Origin: Metopolophium dirhodum
Lineage: Eukaryota; Arthropoda; Insecta; Hemiptera; Aphididae
DNA length: 64,000 bases
Reading direction: 5' to 3'
Assembly: GCF_019925205.1 (NCBI RefSeq)
Contig: NC_083560.1
Location: forward strand, 147,518,526-147,582,525
This document shows positions 18,563-28,204 of the stretch, one piece after another. Position 1 is the first letter of the stretch. The number at the start of each line of letters is the position of its first letter. The position numbers and the translations under genes are program-made. The notes under the pieces were generated by a model. The model made no database searches. It was not told the DNA's origin and was given only the letters and a program-made list of their open reading frames with translations.

Positions 18563-19817
18563 TTATTGTATGGAACGATTTTTTTTTAAAACTTTCATCA
18601 ACTATTCCTCTTTCAATATCAAACGTATACACTGACCTAGAAATTAAACAAATATAACAAATTGTTTTATCAGGTAAATTTTGACTGAAATCTACGTTTA
18701 AAATTACTGTACAGTTGGAGATCGCAATTTGACTTTGGTGTCTACTCATGTTAACAATAAAAAATGGTCTCTTTCTAAACATTTTTTTATCTAAATACAT
18801 TAATGGATTTTCTTCATGTGATTTATAATAGGTTTTTTTATAACTCATATGATCTTCATATGCTTGACAAAATTTCATATCATTAAAATCAAGATTTTGC
18901 AATTCATTAGGATATTTTTTTCCATTAACTTTAAAAGAATAATTTACAACATTACAATCATCAAAAAAAGCAGCATTACTATCTTGATTGTTTAATCTGT
19001 TTTTTTGAAAAAAAACAACACCAAACAATGGATGTTCATTATTTCGATAATTAGGTGATAAATCGCATCTTATATTTTTTCCAGTAAGATTTCTGAATTC
19101 AATACATTGCCATTTTTTAAAAGCTAAAATAAATGGATTCTTAATTAATTCATCAACTAATTGAATATTTGTTATTTCATCATATTCTATTGTTTGCATT
19201 TGAACTTTTAATTCTAAAATATTAACTTTACCACGTTTAGCTTTAACATTTTTTGACTCTGCTGTAGCTTCAGTGTTTGTTTCTAGAACCAATGCATCAT
19301 CATCAGTGTTTCTTGTAAAAGTTATTTCAAATCTAGCATTGTAAAGAGGATTTTTTATATCTTTCATTGATCCTAAACCTAAGTGTGATAAAGGAATGAT
19401 GAGTTCGACACTTCCTCCCCCTTCAGATGTAGATTGAAATCCTGAATTTTGTGTAGGACCATTTCCATCAACAGCATAACTCATATAACCTTTTACTGTA
19501 CTTAGTCTTCCAGTATTCTCACTTTCATCTATAATTTTATTATTTAATTTAATTGTAACTTTTTGAAACGGAAATGCTCCACCATTATCAGATAACATAA
19601 CATTAGATTTTGTGGGATAATTAGTACCATCTTCTTGTACATATTCAAGTAATAAATAAAGTTTTGAATTTTTAATATTCAGAAATTTATCTTTACCATC
19701 TACTATAATTATTGTATTTCGGTTTGGTTTATTTAATTCTGTTGTGATTTGAGGTATATAACTTTCATATTGGCTATTTATTATATAATTATCATATTTA
19801 TTTAAAATATTTTCCAT
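18540..19817 (-). CDS. Major capsid protein (double jelly-roll, hexon-like), 425 aa, open
   Basis: The N-terminal part shows the conserved block of this insect Polinton-like capsid family: LYLLLEYVQEDG near residue 53, MLSDNGGAFPFQKVTIKLNN near 73-92, and a STVKGYMSYAVDGNG segment near 105-120. Beta-rich sequence follows, with LELKVQMQTIEYDEI at about 200 and a second jelly-roll half including FNDMKFCQAYEDHMSYKKTY near 305-325. The protein should assemble pseudo-hexagonal capsomers. Length is typical for these small elements. It is divergent from the ATPase (43 bp between start codons) and convergent with the vertex-like gene. It is the only apparently intact structural gene of this kind here; the unit A copy is split by piggyBac. 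Confidence 0.8.
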   Translation of the reverse strand: MENILNKYDNYIINSQYESYIPQITTELNKPNRNTIIIVDGKDKFLNIKNSKLYLLLEYVQEDGTNYPTKSNVMLSDNGGAFPFQKVTIKLNNKIIDESENTGRLSTVKGYMSYAVDGNGPTQNSGFQSTSEGGGSVELIIPLSHLGLGSMKDIKNPLYNARFEITFTRNTDDDALVLETNTEATAESKNVKAKRGKVNILELKVQMQTIEYDEITNIQLVDELIKNPFILAFKKWQCIEFRNLTGKNIRCDLSPNYRNNEHPLFGVVFFQKNRLNNQDSNAAFFDDCNVVNYSFKVNGKKYPNELQNLDFNDMKFCQAYEDHMSYKKTYYKSHEENPLMYLDKKMFRKRPFFIVNMSRHQSQIAISNCTVILNVDFSQNLPDKTICYICLISRSVYTFDIERGIVDESFKKKSFHTIIFQDILS

Positions 19818-19859
19818 TTTCTTATTTATATTACCAAATATATATTTTTTTTTAAATAA

Positions 19860-20527
19860 ATGGATAAAGTAAAAGTAAAATTTTTTATTGAAGATGAAAA
19901 TAAGAAAAAATCTTTATTTGAATTACCTTCACGTGTTTTAATTATAGGACCATCTGTGGTTGTGGTAAAACAACCTTGTTGTATAATCTGATTATAAATT
20001 ATTGGATTCCTTATTTAAATCTATATATTTTTACAAAAAATATTGAGCAACCCGTCTATAAAAAAATAAAAAAAATATTTGATGATATACCTTCTATAAA
20101 CACACATTTTTCTAATGATGAAATAATATCTGTAGATGATTGTGAACCAAATAGTTTAGTGATTTTTGATGATTTTCTAAAAGAAAAACAAGACATGATA
20201 ATTGAATATTTTATAAGATCAAGATCAAAGAATATTAGTGTTATTTATTTAACACAAAGTTATACTTCAGTAGATATAAAAACAATAAGAAATAATTTGA
20301 ATGTTTTAATTGTTTTTAATCAATCAAATTATTATATTGAAAAAATATGGTCCGATTTGATTAGTGAAGATGTAGCTTTAGAAAAATTTAAAGAAATTAA
20401 TAGAACTTATTGTAAAAAATATGATAAAAAAACTAAAATAAAATCATATGATTTCATAACAATAGACTTGATAAAAAATTTAATCTATGACAATAAAGGT
20501 AATAAGATTTTATATATCGATGCATAA
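19860..20527 (+). pseudogene. Genome-packaging ATPase, copy B, frameshifted in the P-loop
   Basis: The sequence matches the open unit A gene closely. Two extra bases (TG) at about 19955, inside the Walker A codons, shift the frame, so the ATG at 19860 cannot reach the rest. The downstream frame is open from an internal Met at 19976 to the stop, keeping Walker B. Loss of the P-loop frame should abolish activity. Confidence 0.85.
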
Positions 20528-20556
20528 TTATGTTTTATTTTTATTTTGTTTAATAA

Positions 20557-21321
20557 ATGGATATTAAACAAATTCAAAAAGAATTAAAAAAAAAAATTAA
20601 AAAAAATGTTACATTTGAAGATCAAACACAAAACAATTCCAAGGTAGGAAATAGTTTAAAAAACACATCAGATGTAAAGATTCAGACAATAATTAATACT
20701 AAAAAAAAATTACAAAATAGGTTTAAAGATAAATTTTTTAAACCTAATGAAAAAGAGACTGTTATTATAAAAAAAGATGATGAAGATGAAGATAATATTA
20801 AAAAAGAAAAAAACCAACATAAATCTACAGATGTAAATAAAATAATTAATATTCAAAAAAATTTACAGGATAGATTTAGAAATACAATTGTAAAACAAAA
20901 ACATGTAATTGAAGAACAACAAAAAAAGTATGGACCAATAATAAACGCATTAACAAATGTTAATACAACAATGAATGCAGTTAAAGATGTTGCTATTAAA
21001 ACTGAAGGAGACATTCAAAAATTAAATAAACCCTATTATTATCAACCTAGAAATCCAGAATTAAAAAGATTAACAAGTTCAGAAGAGACTTTTGGAACTC
21101 CAAAATATTCTAGTCAAAAATCAACAAGTAATTCTCCATTACCTAAAAATGTTATAAACTTAGGTGCTATTGCGACAAGATATTTACCAACTGTAAAAGA
21201 TACTAATTCTTTTGGAATATATTATAATAAAGAAGATGATATTCATATGATTGGAAAAGATAAAATAAATTTTGAAAATGATAATATAATTTTAAATGGA
21301 AAACATATACAGGAACTCTAG
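20557..21321 (+). pseudogene. PLA2-region minor capsid gene, 5' part (254 codons), copy B
   Basis: The N-terminus is lysine-rich and contains two similar helices, IINTKKKLQNRFKD and IINIQKNLQDRFRN, joined by an acidic linker. Later come LGAIATRYLPTVKDTN and a segment ending NGKHI just before the stop. The next codons of the family pattern (a G-T-x-GLW motif) are found immediately downstream in the +1-shifted frame, so this and the following ORF were one gene. In unit A this region is mostly deleted. A virion-internal role is inferred. Confidence 0.7.
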
Positions 21322-21323
21322 GT

Positions 21324-22454
21324 TTGTGGAGATTATTAACTCATGTAGATACTACCAATCCGAAATTTTATACAGATGATGATTTTAATATTTATAAAAA
21401 TATATTAATTGAAACTAATTCTATATATCAAAACAATGATCCTTCAACGAAAAGAGCTAAATCAAGTCGTGGTGAAAAATATAATGATATGATTAAAAAC
21501 ATTTGGAGAGAAATGAATGGAATTAAAACGAATGAAAATAATGAAGAAACTATGGATAATAAAAAGAAAGAAAATACTGATAATAAAAAAAATAATAAAA
21601 AAATTAATAAAAAGAAAGAAAATAATGAAGATAATGAAATTAATGAAAAGAAAGAAAATAATGAAATGTTAGCTGAAGATAATCAAATAGGGGAGGGTTT
21701 AAAGAAATACACAGAAAATCGTATTGAATATCGTTATATTAGTAATGTAAACCAAGTTATAGATAATTTACAGTTTATTTCTGCAGAGGAAAGAGCTGGA
21801 AATAATAATTTTAAAAACGAAAAACTTGGTATTCTTCATTTGTTTAAAATAATTATGGAAAACCATATTGATACTCCTGAAGGTATTGAATATTTACTAA
21901 AATATGTAACTTGTTTACCAAAGGAAATGAAAATATCAAAAGAAAAAATAACTAAACGTATACATTATATATCAATTGAAGAAAGTACAGGAAATAATAT
22001 TTACCATGATGAAAAACTTGATATTCTTAATATATGTATTAGAGAAATGGAAAAATTAATTGATACACCTATTATTGGTGCAGATCATTTATCATCATAT
22101 GTTTCATGTTTACCAAAGAAAATTATTACAGGTTCAGGAATTGTTAATTTTCTTTTGAATTGTTCAAGTTTACCTCAAATACATTGGCCTGGTTATAATT
22201 ATTTAGGACCGGGAACAAAGTTAGAAAAAAATAAAAAACCTATAAACAAATTAGATGAAGCTGCGAGAGAACATGATTATTTTTATAAAAATAATAAAGA
22301 TACTAAAACAAGACATATTGCTGATAAAATTTTAGAACAAAAAGCAATGGAAAGATTTTATGATCCTCATAGTTCTATAGGTGAAAAAACTGCAGCCATT
22401 TTTACAGCAAATGTAATGAATGTTAAAAGACGATTTGGAATGAATTTAATTTAA
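21324..22454 (+). pseudogene. PLA2-region minor capsid gene, 3' part with phospholipase A2-like domain, copy B
   Basis: 376 codons read from the shifted frame. A GLW-LL-type region and TNSIYQNNDPSTKRAKSSRG come first, then a Lys/Asn/Glu-rich low-complexity linker. Two copies of a module of about 60 residues follow (ISAEERAGNNNF...YVTCLPKEM and ISIEESTGNNIY...YVSCLPKKI). The C-terminal domain matches parvovirus-type PLA2: the calcium-loop-like NYLGPGTKL, then LDEAAREHDYFY with the catalytic His-Asp pair, then a basic helix. In related viruses this enzyme helps breach endosomal membranes. The junction with the upstream ORF is a one-base frameshift, either decay or programmed. Confidence 0.75.
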
Positions 22455-22477
22455 TTTATTTTTTTTTGTATTATAAA

Positions 22478-22882
22478 ATGAATCTAAATTTAAATAAAAA
22501 ACAATTTAATAAAATATTGGAAGCTCATAAAAATAATAAAGATGTATCAATTCTAATTGAAAATAATCAAATTGATAGTGGAAAAAATAAATTTATTCTT
22601 GAGCCAGAACAAATAAGAAAATTAAAAAACGCTAAAAAAAATAATACCAGATCAAGATTAGAACTTAAACATGTTCAAATTAAAAAAGGTGGATTTTTAC
22701 CATTAGCTATTGCTGTGATTGAAGGCGTAAGTGCTTTGGCTGCAGGTGCAAGTGCTGTTTATACAGCAATAACTGATGCTAAACATAAAAAAAAAATGGA
22801 AGAAGAAACAATTCGACATAATAAAGAGATGGAAAAAATTAGATCACAAGGTTCTGGTTTGAAAAAAAAAAAAAAATATTGA
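22478..22882 (+). CDS. Mu/pX-like hydrophobic-basic core protein
   Basis: About 134 residues from the ATG in the ATAAAATG context (a Met four codons upstream is also in frame). The C-terminal half has KKGGFLPLAIAVIEGV, the alanine/glycine-rich ALAAGASAVYTAITDAK, a charged helix (HKKKMEEETIRHNKEME) and a Lys-rich end GLKKKKKY. This GG-hydrophobic-basic layout is a recurrent minor-capsid/core protein of adintoviruses and Polintons, comparable to adenovirus pX/Mu, probably membrane- or DNA-interacting. It follows the PLA2 gene by 23 bp. In unit A only the second half survives. Confidence 0.65.
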   Translation: MNLNLNKKQFNKILEAHKNNKDVSILIENNQIDSGKNKFILEPEQIRKLKNAKKNNTRSRLELKHVQIKKGGFLPLAIAVIEGVSALAAGASAVYTAITDAKHKKKMEEETIRHNKEMEKIRSQGSGLKKKKKY

Positions 22883-22898
22883 AAAAAAAATTTAAAAA

Positions 22899-23355
22899 AT
22901 GAATAAATTTGAAATAAAAACATTTAGAAATAATATTGAAAAATTTGAAGGTATTTATACACGGTTTTGGATTAAAGAAAATAATATAAAAATTGACCCA
23001 TTGAGTAATATAGATATAAATTACTTTGGAAATAAAATAAAAAATTATAGAGGGTGTTTTTATGTTAAATGAATTACCTACAACACCATGGGAAAATGAA
23101 TGTGGAGTATTTAATTTAAATGATTCTACTCAAAATGGTTCTCATTGGGTTGCATGGAAAAAAATAAACAATACATTTAAAATATATTTTGAACCATTTG
23201 GTCATATAGTTGGTGAGCCACCAAAAGAACTTTTAAAATATTTGGGTAAAGATAATCTTTTTTGTACTGTTTCCCAATTTCAATACTATAATGATCCACC
23301 TATATGTGGTCATTTATGTTTAGAATTTATTGAAAATTATAAAAAGTTTATTTAA
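22899..23355 (+). pseudogene. Adenain-like cysteine protease, copy B, frameshifted
   Basis: The natural start ATG is at 22899, 17 bp after the Mu-like gene. The frame is broken near 23058 by one extra T in a T-run relative to unit A. The downstream frame (from 23062) shows GSHWVAWKK (His), YFEPFG (acidic residue, Glu here and Asp in unit A) and ICGHLCLEF (Cys). Such proteases process capsid proteins during maturation. Copies A and B carry different lesions. Confidence 0.8.
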
Positions 23356-23368
23356 ATATCATAATTTT

Positions 23369-23398
23369 TTTTTTAATAGAAATATTTCTATTAAAAAA
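23369..23398. terminator. Perfect 30-bp palindrome after the protease gene
   Basis: The 30 bp read as their own reverse complement (TTTTTTAATAGAAAT plus its complement). It starts 14 bp after the protease stop and is probably a transcript 3'-end hairpin. Confidence 0.65.
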
Positions 23399-23490
23399 TA
23401 ACGAGTTAACGAGTCGTTGATGTACTCATATGTATGTTTTAATAATTCGATGTTAAAAAAAATATATTTATATTATAATAAATAATAGAA

Positions 23491-23700
23491 ATGGTAAATA
23501 AAAAATTGGAATTACTTTTAAAGTTGATTGAACAACAACATAAAATATTACATATCATTAATATGATTAATGAATACAATAACACTGACAGCGACAATGA
23601 TAGTGATGATAATGATAGTGATGATGATGTTAAGAATTTTAAACGACTAGAAAGAATTAAATTTAAAAACATAAATAATAATTATTTTTTAAACATATAA
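23491..23700 (+). CDS. Small 69-aa acidic ORF, unit B
   Basis: The N-terminal half is a Leu-rich helix (KLELLLKLIEQQHKILHI); the middle is an Asp/Ser repeat (DSDNDSDDNDSDDD). The end (FKRLERIKFKNINNN) corresponds to sequence conserved at 115-170 and 13840-13895. A further region open for about 60 codons without Met follows to 23900. It may be the true last gene of the unit, partly lost in the duplicated block. Confidence 0.35.
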   Translation: MVNKKLELLLKLIEQQHKILHIINMINEYNNTDSDNDSDDNDSDDDVKNFKRLERIKFKNINNNYFLNI

Positions 23701-23885
23701 TACTTACGAAGTATTATATATTCAGGTATCGAGTTAAATAATCAATTAAAATCATTTAACTTCCATTTAATTAATAATTGTTGTTTCGAAACTATTTTAA
23801 GTTTTATTAAAAACTTATATTATAATGAAATTAAACTTTCACTAAACAAACTACGTAAATTAATACAAGAGGAATTACATGATTC

Positions 23886-23923
<38 letters not shown>

Positions 23924-24076
23924 TATAGCTAGACTGATTATTTTTTAACATCCTGTTGTGGAATGTTATCTGCTGACTACTATACAATGTGATGTATACA
24001 GTGTGAAGTATACAGCGTGGTATAATTATACTAGTTTAATTTTATTTAAATAGTGTTACATAGTATACATTACATG

Positions 24077-24406
24077 CCTAAGCATTGTGGCGCAGTGGGT
24101 TAAGGCGTGTGTTTTGAGACTGAACATATTAGGTTCGAATCTGACTGCAGCAGATTTGTTCCTACTCTGTTCTCGTAGTGGGATTTGAAATTAGGTGGGG
24201 GGCATTATAAAGCCGGCAATTGTAGCGCTTCGGGCGATTGGTGATTTACATGCGAATGTAGGTTGTCACGTGGTGCGGCCTACGTTGTCACCTTGATTTG
24301 TATCTACCTCAGTCTTGTTCCAAGGCTGACGTATATAATGTCCACCTCTGACCTTTAAATTCTACAAATAAATACATGTCTAACCCACCGCGCCACAATG
24401 CTTAGG
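24077..24406. mobile_element. Foldback MITE with tRNA-like ends, diverged copy
   Basis: The terminal repeats are better preserved here: CCTAAGCATTGTGGCGCAGT at the left and its reverse complement, one mismatch over about 26 bp, at the right. The A-box-like TGGCGCAGTGG and B-box-like GGTTCGAATC are close to Pol III consensus, spaced as in tRNA genes. At 330 bp it is shorter than the 358-bp copies and differs from them by several internal indels. Confidence 0.7.
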
Positions 24407-24414
24407 TAAAAATA

Positions 24415-24518
24415 AAAATATCTCTGTTGTACAGACCAGTTAAAAAAAAAATAAAATAAAAAAATAAAAAAGTGAGAGGTGGCAACCGTTCTGGATGTCT
24501 GTACAACGCAGATATTTT
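24415..24518. repeat. 22-bp inverted repeat, diverged copy
   Basis: Arms 24415-24436 and 24497-24518 correspond to 796-817 and 866-887. The spacer is longer, and the central palindrome has decayed to GGTGGCAACC. Confidence 0.65.
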
Positions 24519-24999
24519 GCAAAATTTTTGCATTTTTTTAAAGAGTTAAATATTACAAGTCCTATATTTCATTTATTATTTGATATTTTCAAGTCGGATC
24601 AACACAGATATGTTTTATATGCTTATCTACACTACATATTAAAAGTTTACTCCCCGCTTCATATTTTTCATTTAAGTATTACTCCGATGCTATTTATATT
24701 AGAATCTCCATTTTTACATTAATAATTTTTGATTTTAATTCTTTAAAAGTCCCCCTCATAGTATCATAGTGTAAAATCGTTTTCAAAGATTTTTGGATTT
24801 TAATTAATTAATTTCATAAGTTTTACTAAAAATATTCTTGAAGGATTAATATAAGTGAATAAACTCCTGATTCATTTATATAAATTGTATCGTTTTCGGG
24901 ATTGAGTCTGATGATTATCCACTTTTAAAATTGTAGATTTTTTCATTAAAAGTTAGAGGCGTCTTGAAGACCCCCCTGTGCATCGTTTTATATAAATTG

Positions 25000-25406
25000 C
25001 TCATGTTAAGACAACATATTTTAATATTTCCTAAATCTTGAACAAGACAAATATCATGGAGATATTTTAAAAAATTAGTACCAGTTGTATTTATTAAATC
25101 ATTAGCAATTTTACAAATTTCAAGTCATGTTGGCGATTCTAGTATTTTAGAAGCATAAGGTTTTCCATTTCCAGAAATATAGCGTCCATGATCGACAATT
25201 AAAATATTTCCTTTAATTGGAATTTTATTTAGATTATATTTCATAATTTTAATATTTTTATTATTATTAGTATTATAGTATTCATATTTACAAAACTTAA
25301 CAAAGATTTCATTATTTAATATTGAGTTCTCTATTTCGTTTTGCATTTCATTTTCTTGTAATTTATTAAAATCTTTGATAGTTGTTTCCATTATTTTATT
25401 ATACAT
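25000..25406 (-). pseudogene. 142-aa gene, diverged copy with nonsense codon
   Basis: The sequence follows the 142-aa gene closely, but the Trp of the PTW motif (TGG) is TGA here, ending the frame at 25125 after 89 codons of the family sequence. The rest remains recognisable to about 25000, where the C-terminal end is lost. An imperfect repeat of the hairpin family lies upstream at 25469-25495 (TTTTTAATAGAA / TTCTATTAAAAA). Confidence 0.75.
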
Positions 25407-25690
25407 TTCATTTCCTTTAACTCAGGTATTCAATTTCTTTTTAATACATTTTTGCATTTAGATTTTTATTTTTAATAGAACAATTCTATTAAAAAATATT
25501 TTAATTATTATTGCATTTCATATGTTTTCAGAAAAATATTTTTTTAATTATTAATATCATACACAAGTTTTGTGAAAAATATTTTAATTATTATTGCATT
25601 TCGATTTTCTGATCTTTTTGCACATTGTTTTCTTTATGATCTTTTATTGATATTTTATGCACTGTCCCAGGAATGGTACATATATACTAC

Positions 25691-25952
25691 TGATACTATT
25701 TTATGTAGGTATGCAATATGCATTATTATTATTCAATTTAAAAAGAGCAATATATTATGTTAGTAAATTAGGTATAAATTTGGTAGGTACCTATATAGAC
25801 CTACCTACATAATACTAACATAATTTTTTTACCTTTAACTTCTTTTTGAATAGGGACATTACCAGAATTTTTACGATCATCTACTACTGAAATAAATAAA
25901 ATGGATAATAGATCAACTAAATCAACATAATCAGTAAAAATTAGTGAGGTTT
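25691..25952. other. Host flank, no gene seen
   Basis: Similarity to the viral units ends at about 25690. The following AT-rich sequence contains the palindrome-like GTAGGTACCTATATAGACC and TAGGTA-type motifs typical of the background. It has no coding signal. Confidence 0.5.
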
Positions 25953-26589
25953 TTATCTACCCTCAATCACTGGTTCTCCTTCACTATCTATATTTTCAGA
26001 TTCTTCATTAAAAGATACATCAAACATATTTTGTTGAGAGACGGGTTGAAGTACATGAGAGGGACGAGTTCTTAACATGTCTGGACTATATTCAGACCAA
26101 TCCAAAACTGCATCAATTGGTTTCAATCCAGTATTTGAGGCCAAAATCATACCACTATTACTACTTGAGTTAATAACACTACTTGTTCCCGGTATGGTAA
26201 GATTCCTGTCATCATCAAACTCTGATATGAAACCAGTCATCTGATTCCCAAGAATTTCCTGAAGCTCTGATTGTATCTCTGATGAAGAGGTGGTTTTTGC
26301 AGGTCCTCCACCAGTACCACGTAGGTATGCTCTTTCATCAGAAAACACTTTTTTGCCACATTTTTTTATGTTTACATACTTATTACGAAGAGTTTTGGGT
26401 GACCGATAACATTCACCACAAACACTGTTAAATTCTATAGCTAATTTTTCATAGGAAGCTGCTTTTAATTTGTTTGAGTTTATGTCTGTTCTTTTGCATT
26501 CGATCGTTGAAGCATATTTCTTAACCAGAGCGAGCAGTCTTCTCTTCTTTGTAGGAAAATTTAGTGGCTCTTTTTTTAATTGGAGTCAT
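25953..26589 (-). pseudogene. Zeste-like Myb/SANT DNA-binding protein, frameshifted
   Basis: After the ATG at 26589 the sequence reads MTPIKKRATKFSYKEEK, then a one-base shift near 26535. It continues with LLALVKKYASTIECKRTD, AASYEKLAIEFNSVCGE, SPKTLRNKYVNIKK and the conserved TGGGPA. This is the Myb/SANT-like domain of the Zeste/Naif1 type, common as a DNA-binding accessory protein of PIF/Harbinger transposons and as domesticated aphid genes. The C-terminal 130 residues are low-complexity and acidic. The single frameshift makes the copy non-functional unless a splice avoids it. It is followed on the 5' side by palindromes that may belong to the same transposon. Confidence 0.75.
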
Positions 26590-26831
26590 TTCTTAATAAT
26601 TCTTATGTATTAGCAAATAATTATATAAATGTATGAAATAAAATAAATAAATAAAACTTTAAAAGTATAAAAGAATAAAAGATTAATATTATTCTGAAAT
26701 TCTAAATACTAAATTAATGTTATTAATTATTATGCTATCATTATTAAACAAGAAGTGATAATGCACTGATATTAATAGTATTGATGTGGTGTAGCTGTCC
26801 CAACGTTCATAGAATCCACTGGCCGCTCTGA

Positions 26832-26957
26832 TAAACCTAGTTTAACTATCTGTAGTTTAAACTACCGTTGAACAACATGGCAAATTGTAAACTAGGTTTA
26901 ATTTTTAAACAAAGTTTAGATAATCTCTAGTTTAAACTAGACTGGTACAACTAGCCC
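26832..26957. repeat. Palindrome cluster, candidate transposon end
   Basis: Contains an inverted pair TAAACCTAGTTTA (26832-26844) / TAAACTAGGTTTA (26888-26900), and two perfect 14-bp palindromes: GTAGTTTAAACTAC (26852-26865) and CTAGTTTAAACTAG (26927-26940). The edge reads GTACAACTAGCCC followed by TTA, resembling a Harbinger-type end with a 3-bp TTA target. No partner end was found. Confidence 0.5.
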
Positions 26958-28204
26958 TTAGAGGTATAATAATAGAGACACGCAAATTTACGTATACTAA
27001 AAGTGTATTTATTAAAAGTAACAAACGTCTTGAATAGATGTATACCAGAACGTACTCACCTCGTCTCCAGTAATCAACTAACTTACTATCTCTATGGTTT
27101 TCCTATTTAAGCTAATCGGTATCACCTTGTAAATGTGATGACCGACAATTTCTAATGAAGTTCTAATCCTGGACCTCACCTCTGAACCATATACACGCTT
27201 TCCGTATATCTGGTATTCTTACAGAGTCAATCAATGTCAGATAATAGTACTTATACACAATAATATATACATATATAGATATAACAGTATTACTTTAAAT
27301 ACTAATAATAATAATGATGACGAGGATTATTACAGCACTAAAATGTAAAATATATATTCCTTTGTTTAAAAAGTATATAAAATATGTACATACATGCATA
27401 ATATATATATACAAATATACATATATATCAAAATAATATAGGTAACATATATAGGTAAGTATATACTGTATATTTATATATACCTTTAATCCAGCGCGAC
27501 AGTAGTGGCGCAAAGCTAAGTAAAAAAAAAACGGAGTGGTCACTACCGTAGTACATTACACGAGCACGATAATAATAACCACATTCGGGACTTCCTACGA
27601 TATCAATAAATATTATAGTAGAAAGCTATAAAAAGGCGTAATCACAGACGTTATCGAAAATATCGAAAATCTATTTATCTGTAATTTCCTAAGTTGTATT
27701 AATAGTGTAACAAAATGCAATAGGTGCCTATCTATATTTATTTCACCATAAATCCATATCAGACAATCAGTCCGTAGTCGCTTGTCGAGTACACAAGTAC
27801 ACAAGTGCTAAAGTAAATATTCTTACCATGAACTCCATAGATGATATATTTGTAACAAAACGAGGAAGACGATGTGTTCTGATACAGGGTGTAACATCAC
27901 AGCATTTTTTGGCGTATCATTTATTAAAAATAGTCCCCGAGCGTACCTACTCTAATACAATAGTCATTTATAAATAATAGTATCGCGCGCTGATGCTTAT
28001 GTCCTTTCACACACATCCGATCCGTGTCCGTTCCGATTTTTAATGTTCCGAGTGTTGTATTCACATACATACGATTCGTTCCGATCCGATTCGTTGTTTC
28101 ACTGTTTATCAGTTATATAATTTCAGTAGCAATCAGTACTCACTCCGAAACCGTGGGGAACAGATGTGATTGAGTTTTAAAACTTCAAGTTTCTGTTAAG
28201 CACA
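26958..28204. other. No gene seen
   Basis: 1.2 kb of AT-rich host sequence with short TA-rich microsatellites (27250-27470). ORFs are short and of simple composition. The last 200 bp before the transposase contain repeated CCGATCCG/CGATTCGTTCCGATCC phrases. Confidence 0.5.

Larger units (their letters stand above)
16210..25690. mobile_element. Virus-like (Polinton/adintovirus-type) unit B
   Basis: This is the second unit in the same orientation, with the same gene order as unit A but no piggyBac and no PLA2-region deletion. It ends at about 25690, where similarity to 1-2005 and 13726-15730 stops and unrelated host DNA begins. Its tail (23.4-25.7 kb) is visibly more diverged from the other two tails than those are from each other. 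The capsid gene is open; ATPase, PLA2-region gene, protease and 142-aa gene are broken. Confidence 0.75.
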
